From Roseomonas mucosa (lineage in GTDB: Bacteria; Pseudomonadota; Alphaproteobacteria; Acetobacterales; Acetobacteraceae), in NCBI GenBank assembly GCA_945878375.1, contig CAMDWG010000016.1, positions 1 through 64,000 of the forward strand: DNA of 64,000 nt, given 5' to 3'. A model generated the notes under the pieces. That model was given only the letters and a program-made list of their open reading frames with translations. It had not been told where the DNA came from and did not search any database. Below are positions 58,823 through 64,000 of the stretch, piece after piece; positions within the stretch are counted from its first letter, which is position 1; each line of letters begins with the position of its first letter. The translations under genes were made by a program, and so were the position numbers.

Positions 58823-60048
58823 GCGGGGCGCACCAGCAGGTGCTTCTTCTTGCCGAGCGAGAGCTTCGCCGCGCCGTCGCGCAGATCGGCGTCCGTCACC
58901 TGCGCCGCCACATCGGCGACCGGCGCGTCGTTCAGCCGCACGCCGTTCTGCTGGATCAGCCGCCGCGCCTCGCCCTTGCTGGCGACCAGCTTCGCTTCCG
59001 CCAGCACATCCACGACGCCCGCGGGCAGCGCCGCGACATGCGTCGGCAGCGTCGCCGCCGTCACCCCTTCCTCGAAGGTGCGGCGTGCGGTCTCGGCGGC
59101 GGCCTCCGCCGCGTCGCGGCCATGCAGCAGCGCGCAGGCCTCGGTTGCGAGGATCTTCTTGGCGTCGTTGATCTCGGCGCCTTGCAGCGCCGCCAGCCGC
59201 GCGACCTCCTCCATCGGCAGGTCGGTGAACAGGCCGAGGAAGCGCGCGACATCCGCATCTTCCGTGTTCCGCCAGAACTGCCAGTAGTCATACGGGCTGA
59301 CCTTCGCGGCATCGAGCCACACGGCGCCCTGCGCCGTCTTGCCCATCTTGGCGCCGGACGCGGTGGTGATCAGCGGCGTCGTCAGGCCGAAGGCGTCCTT
59401 GCCATCGACGCGGCGGATCAGATCCGCCCCCATGATGATGTTGCCCCACTGGTCGCGCCCGCCCATCTGCAGGCAGATGCCGTGGCGCCGGTTCAACTCG
59501 AGAAAATCGTAGGCCTGCAGCAGCATGTAGTTGAATTCGAGGAAGCTGAGATTCTGCTCCCGATCGAGGCGCAGCTTCACGCTGTCCATGGTCAGCATGC
59601 GGTTGACGCTGAAATGCCGCCCCATGTCGCGCAGGAAGGGGATGTAGAGCAGCCGGTCGAGCCATTCGGCATTGTCCAGCATCACGGCATCGGTGGGGCC
59701 TGCGCCGAAGGCCAGGAAGGGCTCGAACACGCGGCGGATGCCGGCCTTGTTCGCCTCGATCCGCGCATCGTCCAGCAGCTGCCGCGCCTCGTCCTTGCCG
59801 GACGGATCGCCGATCTTCGTCGTGCCGCCGCCCATCAGCACCACCGGTTTGTTGCCGGTCTTCTGCATCAGCCGCAGCAGCATGATCTGCACCAGGCTGC
59901 CGACATGCAGGCTGTCCGCCGTCGCGTCGAAGCCGATATAGCCCGCGACCGGCCCCTGCTTCAGCCGCGCGGCGAAAGCGGGTTCCTCGGTGACCTGGTG
60001 GATGAAGCCGCGGGCGCGGGCTTCTTGCAGGAAGTCGGTCTGGCTCAT
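58819..60048 (-). CDS. tyrS: Tyrosyl-tRNA synthetase
   Basis: [41 protein letters not shown]-terminal S4-like [13 protein letters not shown]. Confidence 0.96.
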   Translation of the reverse strand: MSQTDFLQEARARGFIHQVTEEPAFAARLKQGPVAGYIGFDATADSLHVGSLVQIMLLRLMQKTGNKPVVLMGGGTTKIGDPSGKDEARQLLDDARIEANKAGIRRVFEPFLAFGAGPTDAVMLDNAEWLDRLLYIPFLRDMGRHFSVNRMLTMDSVKLRLDREQNLSFLEFNYMLLQAYDFLELNRRHGICLQMGGRDQWGNIIMGADLIRRVDGKDAFGLTTPLITTASGAKMGKTAQGAVWLDAAKVSPYDYWQFWRNTEDADVARFLGLFTDLPMEEVARLAALQGAEINDAKKILATEACALLHGRDAAEAAAETARRTFEEGVTAATLPTHVAALPAGVVDVLAEAKLVASKGEARRLIQQNGVRLNDAPVADVAAQVTDADLRDGAAKLSLGKKKHLLVRPA

Positions 60049-60111
60049 TTGGGCTCCGGGCGGGGCACGCGGGGTCTTCCGGAAGTGCGCGCGGCGTAGC
60101 ACGCTGGGCGG

Positions 60112-60135
60112 ATGCTGCGAACCATCGGGCCCTGA
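60112..60135 (+). other. Mini-ORF MLRTIGP* directly upstream of and in frame with anmK
   Basis: ATGCTGCGAACCATCGGGCCCTGA; near-duplicate of the anmK start GTGCTGAGAACGATCGGGTTG 27 nt downstream. Confidence 0.55.
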
Positions 60136-60138
60136 CCC

Positions 60139-61260
60139 GTGCTGAGAACGATCGGGTTGATGAGCGGCACCTCGCTCGACGGGGTGGACGCCGCCTGGGT
60201 GGAGACCGATGGCGAGACCATCGGCCGGCTCGGCCCTGCCATCACGCTGCCCTATGACCCCGCCTTGCGGCGCGATCTGCGCGCGCTGCTGGACATCGCC
60301 GCCCACGCCTCGGGGCGCGAGGCGCCGGAGATCGCCCCTGGCGATCCCTTCCTGGCCGATTGCGTCGCGCGCCTGACCGCGCGGCATATCGAGGCGGTGC
60401 GCGCCGTGGGCTGGCAGGCCGATTTGGTCGGTTTCCACGGCCAGACCATCCTGCACCGCCCCTGGCGCGCGGGCTCCAACCACGCGCCCTTCACGCTGCA
60501 GGTGGGCGATGCCGCGCGGCTGGCGCGGGAGACGGGGCTGACCGTGGCCCATGATTTCCGCTCGGCCGATGTCGCCGCCGGCGGGCAGGGGGCGCCGCTG
60601 GTACCGGTGGTCCATGCCGCCCTCGCCCAAGGCCTGCCGAAGCCGCTGGCGGTGCTGAACCTCGGCGGGGTCGGCAACGTCACCTGGATCGGCGCGGATG
60701 GGGAGCTGATCGCCTTCGACACCGGGCCGGCCAATGGGCCGCTGGATGACTGGGCGCGCCGCGCGACCGGGGAGGCCTATGACCGCGATGGCAGGCTGGC
60801 GCTCAGCGGCCAGCCGGATGGGGGCGTGCTGGCGCGGCTGATCGCGCATCCCTATCTGGCGGCGCCGCCGCCGAAATCGCTCGACCGGCTGGATTTCGAC
60901 CGCGCGCTGAAGGAGGCCGGGGCGGCCGCGCTGTCCCCGGCGGATGGCGCGGCGACGCTGGTGGCCTTCTGCGCCGTCTGCGTCGCGGCGGCGGCGCGGC
61001 ATTTCCCGGCGCCCCCCGTGCAATGGCTGGTCTGCGGCGGCGGCCGGCGGAACCCGGCGGTGATGCGGGCGCTCGCCTCCGCGCTGACGGAGCCGGTGCG
61101 GCCGGTGGAGGTGGCGGGCTGGAATGGCGATGCGCTGGAAGCGCAGGCCTTCGGCGTGCTCGCGGCCCGGGTGTGGCACGGGCTGCCGTTGACCTTCCCG
61201 GGTACAACCGGCGCGCCGGGACCGCTGCGCGGCGGGCGGCTGGTGGGGCCGCTGCTGTAG
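60139..61260 (+). CDS. anmK: Anhydro-N-acetylmuramic acid kinase
   Basis: [51 protein letters not shown]. Confidence 0.95.
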   Translation: MLRTIGLMSGTSLDGVDAAWVETDGETIGRLGPAITLPYDPALRRDLRALLDIAAHASGREAPEIAPGDPFLADCVARLTARHIEAVRAVGWQADLVGFHGQTILHRPWRAGSNHAPFTLQVGDAARLARETGLTVAHDFRSADVAAGGQGAPLVPVVHAALAQGLPKPLAVLNLGGVGNVTWIGADGELIAFDTGPANGPLDDWARRATGEAYDRDGRLALSGQPDGGVLARLIAHPYLAAPPPKSLDRLDFDRALKEAGAAALSPADGAATLVAFCAVCVAAAARHFPAPPVQWLVCGGGRRNPAVMRALASALTEPVRPVEVAGWNGDALEAQAFGVLAARVWHGLPLTFPGTTGAPGPLRGGRLVGPLL

Positions 61261-61288
61261 GGGCGGCGCCGTTCGCAAGTTCACCAGC

Positions 61289-61400
61289 CTCCTCTCCCTC
61301 CCCCGCAAGCGGAAGAGGGATGATGCGCGCTCTCCCTCCCCCGCGTGCGGGGGGCAGCGGCACTGCCGCTGCGCCGAAGGCTGGGTGGGGAGGGGGCGCG
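61289..61400. repeat. CCCTCCCCCGC-type palindromic low-complexity region
   Basis: Two copies of TCCCTCCCCCGC, each followed by a complementary G-rich arm (GCGGAAGAGGGA; GCGGGGGG...GGGGAGGG). Confidence 0.45.
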
Positions 61401-61448
61401 ACCACCCCTCGGGCTGGATGCGCCCCTCGCCCCCGCAGCCCCCAAAAC

Positions 61449-61483
61449 GCGAAACGGCGCGACCCAGGGGCCGCGCCGTTCGC
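61449..61483 (-). terminator. Terminator of the alpha/beta hydrolase gene
   Basis: Reverse strand GCGAACGGCGCGG...CGCGCCGTTTCGC followed by GTTTTGGGG. Confidence 0.6.
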
Positions 61484-61505
61484 ATACCAGCGATCCGTCA
61501 GCCCA

Positions 61506-62174
61506 TCAGTCGGCGGCGAGTGCCATGCGGGTGCGGTTCAGCACCGTGTTCACATGGTCTTCCGCCGCGTCGGCCACCTGTTCGGCCTGCGGCGGGGTGA
61601 AGATGTGGCCGGCCGACGGCATCACGCGGTAGTCGATCTTGATGCCCTTCTGGGTGTTCAGCTTCTCGACCAGCTTCCGCACGCTGCTTTCCGGGACAAG
61701 TTCGTCATCGGCGCCGTGCAGCATCAGCCCGTTGCAGGGGCAGGGGGCGAGGAAGCCGAAATCATAATGGCTGGCGGGCGGGCTGATGGAGATGAAGCCG
61801 CTCATCTCCGGCCGGCGCATCAGCAGCTGCATCCCGACATAGGACCCGAAGGAATAGCCCGCGACCCAGAGCGAGGACGCATTCGGGTTCACCGCCTGGA
61901 GGAAGTCGAGCGCCGCCGCGGCGTCCGAGATCTCCCCGATGCCGCCATCGTAGCGGCCCTGGCTGCGGCCCACGCCACGGAAGTTGAACCGCAGGGTGGA
62001 AAAGCCCATCGCCTGGAAGCGGGTGTAGAGCACATGGGCGATGCGGTTGTTCATCGTCCCGCCATGCAGCGGATGCGGATGCAGCACGAGCGCCACCGGG
62101 GCGTTGGCCTGCTTCGCGTGGTGATAGCGGCCTTCGAGCCGACCATCGGGGCCGGCGAACATCACTTCGGGCAT
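61506..62174 (-). CDS. Alpha/beta hydrolase
   Basis: LVLHPHPLHGGTMNNRIAHVL; LRFNFRGVGRSQGRYDGGIGE; VAGYSFGSYVG; commonly seen next to iscR/iscS genes in alphaproteobacteria. Confidence 0.9.
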   Translation of the reverse strand: MPEVMFAGPDGRLEGRYHHAKQANAPVALVLHPHPLHGGTMNNRIAHVLYTRFQAMGFSTLRFNFRGVGRSQGRYDGGIGEISDAAAALDFLQAVNPNASSLWVAGYSFGSYVGMQLLMRRPEMSGFISISPPASHYDFGFLAPCPCNGLMLHGADDELVPESSVRKLVEKLNTQKGIKIDYRVMPSAGHIFTPPQAEQVADAAEDHVNTVLNRTRMALAAD

Positions 62175-62464
62175 CGCGCGTCAGGTCCAGTCTCGGTTCT
62201 GGCCAACGGCGCAAGGGGCGGGATAGCCCGCTTCGCGCCGCCAGCAATTTGGGAAGCCGCACGCGCCACCCCGGGGCATGACCCGGACCGCCGCGCCAAT
62301 TCTCGCGGGTCCACCCGCCCGAAGCTGCCGCCTGCCAAATCCCGCGCCCCTTCGTTGACGGGGGCGGTCGGGAACAATAGCCTCGGCCCGCCGACACGCT
62401 GCCGCATGTCTCCAGGCTTCGGTCTGTGGCACTGGCGGAAGCGAGGTGGTCCACGCCCCTGAAC

Positions 62465-62496
62465 GACCGCAGGGCGGGCTCCCGTGCCCTGCGGTC
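62465..62496. repeat. Intergenic hairpin upstream of iscR
   Basis: GACCGCAGGGC-GGGCTCCCGT-GCCCTGCGGTC, 11 perfect bp. Confidence 0.6.
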
Positions 62497-62646
62497 TGCG
62501 CAATATAGGGATAGGAGGTCCGGTTTCATATCGGATTCATGGCATGGACCCTATGTTCCTGAGTCTGGACAGCCCGGTGCTGCGCACGATCCGGTCAGGG
62601 CCGGCGGCGCGGTCATGACCCACTGCATCCTGGGCGATAGCGCCCC

Positions 62647-63150
62647 ATGAGGCTTTCCACCCGCGGTCGCTATGCGGTCATGGCCATGGTCGAGCTGGCA
62701 GCCCGCGAGCAGCCGGGCGAGCCGGACGCCACCTGCCCCACCCGCAGCCAGGTGAGCCTGGCCGAGATCGCCCAGGCCCAGCACCTCTCCCTGGCTTATC
62801 TCGAACAGCTCTTCGGCCCCTTGCGCCGGGCCGGGCTGGTCGCGTCCGCCCGCGGCCCCGGCGGCGGCTATCGGCTGGCCCGCGCGCCCGCCCGCATCAC
62901 CATCTCCGAGATCGTGCTGGCGGTGGATGAGCCGATCCAGGCCACACGCTGCGAGGAAGGCGGGCCCGGCTGCCTCGCCGGGCATCGCTGCCTGACGCAT
63001 GACCTCTGGGCCGAGCTGGGCAGCCAGATCCGGCTGTTCCTCGAAGGCCTGACCCTGGCCGATGTGATTGGCGGCCATGTGGCCGGCCGCGCCGCCGGCC
63101 CCCACAGCCCCGAGGACGCCGCGGCCAGCCAAGCGCGCGCGGCCCAGTAG
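62647..63150 (+). CDS. iscR: Rrf2-family Fe-S regulator (IscR-like)
   Basis: MRLSTRGRYAVMAMVELA; LAYLEQLFGPLRRAGLVASARGPGGGYRLAR; Cys triad RCEEGGPGCLAGHRC. Confidence 0.92.
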   Translation: MRLSTRGRYAVMAMVELAAREQPGEPDATCPTRSQVSLAEIAQAQHLSLAYLEQLFGPLRRAGLVASARGPGGGYRLARAPARITISEIVLAVDEPIQATRCEEGGPGCLAGHRCLTHDLWAELGSQIRLFLEGLTLADVIGGHVAGRAAGPHSPEDAAASQARAAQ

Positions 63151-63183
63151 CGCGCAGCCCCCATCGCGCCCCATATCGGTGCC

Positions 63184-64000
63184 ATGGACCTCTACCTCGA
63201 CGCCAATGCGACAGAGCCGCTGCGCCCCGCCGCCCGTGCGGCGACGCTGGCGGCGCTCGACCTTGCCGGGAACCCGTCATCGGTCCACGCCACGGGCCGC
63301 GCCGCGCGGCGGGTGCTGGAAGCGGCGCGGGAGAGCCTCGGCGCCCGCTTCGGCGCGGCGCCCGCCGATATCGTGCTGACCTCGGGCGGGACAGAGGCCA
63401 ATGCGTTGGCCCTGCGGGGGCTGGCCGAAGGCCGCCGCATCCTGATCGGCGCGACCGAGCATCCCGCCATCCTCGCCGCCGCGCCGGGCGCCGCGATGCT
63501 GCCGGTGCTGGCCGATGGGACGCTCGACCTCGATGCGCTGGAGGCTGCGCTGCACGCCAGTGCCCCGGCGCTGGTCTGCCTGATGGCCGCCAACAACGAG
63601 ACCGGCGTGCTCCACCCGCTGGAGGCCGCCGCGGCGCTCTGCCGCGCCCATGGCGCCTGGCTGCATGTGGATGCGGTGCAGGCGGCGGGCCGGATGCCGG
63701 TCTCGCTGGCGGCGCTGGGGGCCGACTCACTCGCCATCTCCGGCCACAAGCTGGGCGGGCCGAAGGGCGCGGGCGCGCTGCTGCTGCGGCCGGGGCTGGC
63801 GCCGGCCGCGCTGATCGCCGGCGGCGGGCAGGAGAAGGGCCGTCGCGGCGGAACCGAACCGCTGCCCGCCATCGCCGGCATGGCCGCCGCCGCCGAGGCC
63901 GCGCACCCGGAGGACGCCGCCCGCCTCGCCCCGCTGCGCGACGCGATCGAGGCCGCCTGCCTCGCGCTCGGCGCGGAAGTGGCGGGGGCGGGGGCGCCGC
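63184..64000 (+). CDS. Cysteine desulfurase (NifS/IscS-like), truncated by window end
   Basis: YLDANATEPLRPAARAA, GNPSSVHATGRAARR, LTSGGTEANALALRG, ANNETGVLHPLE, HVDAVQAAGR, SGHKLGGPKGAGALL. Confidence 0.93.
   Translation, partial: MDLYLDANATEPLRPAARAATLAALDLAGNPSSVHATGRAARRVLEAARESLGARFGAAPADIVLTSGGTEANALALRGLAEGRRILIGATEHPAILAAAPGAAMLPVLADGTLDLDALEAALHASAPALVCLMAANNETGVLHPLEAAAALCRAHGAWLHVDAVQAAGRMPVSLAALGADSLAISGHKLGGPKGAGALLLRPGLAPAALIAGGGQEKGRRGGTEPLPAIAGMAAAAEAAHPEDAARLAPLRDAIEAACLALGAEVAGAGAP

Noticed and set aside
61270-61440. Possible structured ncRNA between anmK and the alpha/beta hydrolase gene
   Set aside because: C/G-run palindromes of the CCCTCCCCCGC type look like a generic intergenic repeat; listed only as a repeat.

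Overview
This 64 kb, high-GC window looks like chromosomal DNA from an alphaproteobacterium. An Acetobacteraceae/Roseomonas-like origin is inferred from gene content and was not tested. I support about 56 protein-coding genes and found no rRNA, tRNA, CRISPR array, transposase or phage module. Main blocks: (i) CopC/CopD fragment, AtzH-like protein and FAD oxidoreductase, then a two-domain cold-shock protein with a repetitive Gly/Arg-rich linker; (ii) scavenging genes: three Bug/TctC solute receptors without TctAB, an orphan NMT1/SsuA-like receptor and amidohydrolases; (iii) a complete Liv-type ABC transporter (11.3-15.8 kb), followed by a tightly overlapping PrpD-HyuB-HyuA-isochorismatase-flavoprotein-CoxL catabolic operon (15.9-25.4 kb); (iv) RraA, thioesterase, hydroxyacid dehydrogenase, class II aldolase and an orphan PotA-like ATPase; (v) a Dpp-type ABC transporter interleaved with two amidohydrolases (32.7-41.4 kb); (vi) housekeeping genes: fused SecDF, AsmA-like protein, GlnE, Bcp, TyrS, AnmK, IscR and cysteine desulfurase. 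The most interesting items are a two-gene HEPN/UPF0332-like cassette with an unrecognised helical partner (57.27-58.32 kb), a duplicated mini-ORF (MLRTIGP*) directly before anmK, tandem TGTCGGATTCGGACA sites upstream of a lipoprotein metallo-beta-lactamase-fold hydrolase, a hairpin that could mask the dppD start codon, and several nested-hairpin intergenic elements. All calls come from reading the sequence and supplied ORFs; no searches were run.
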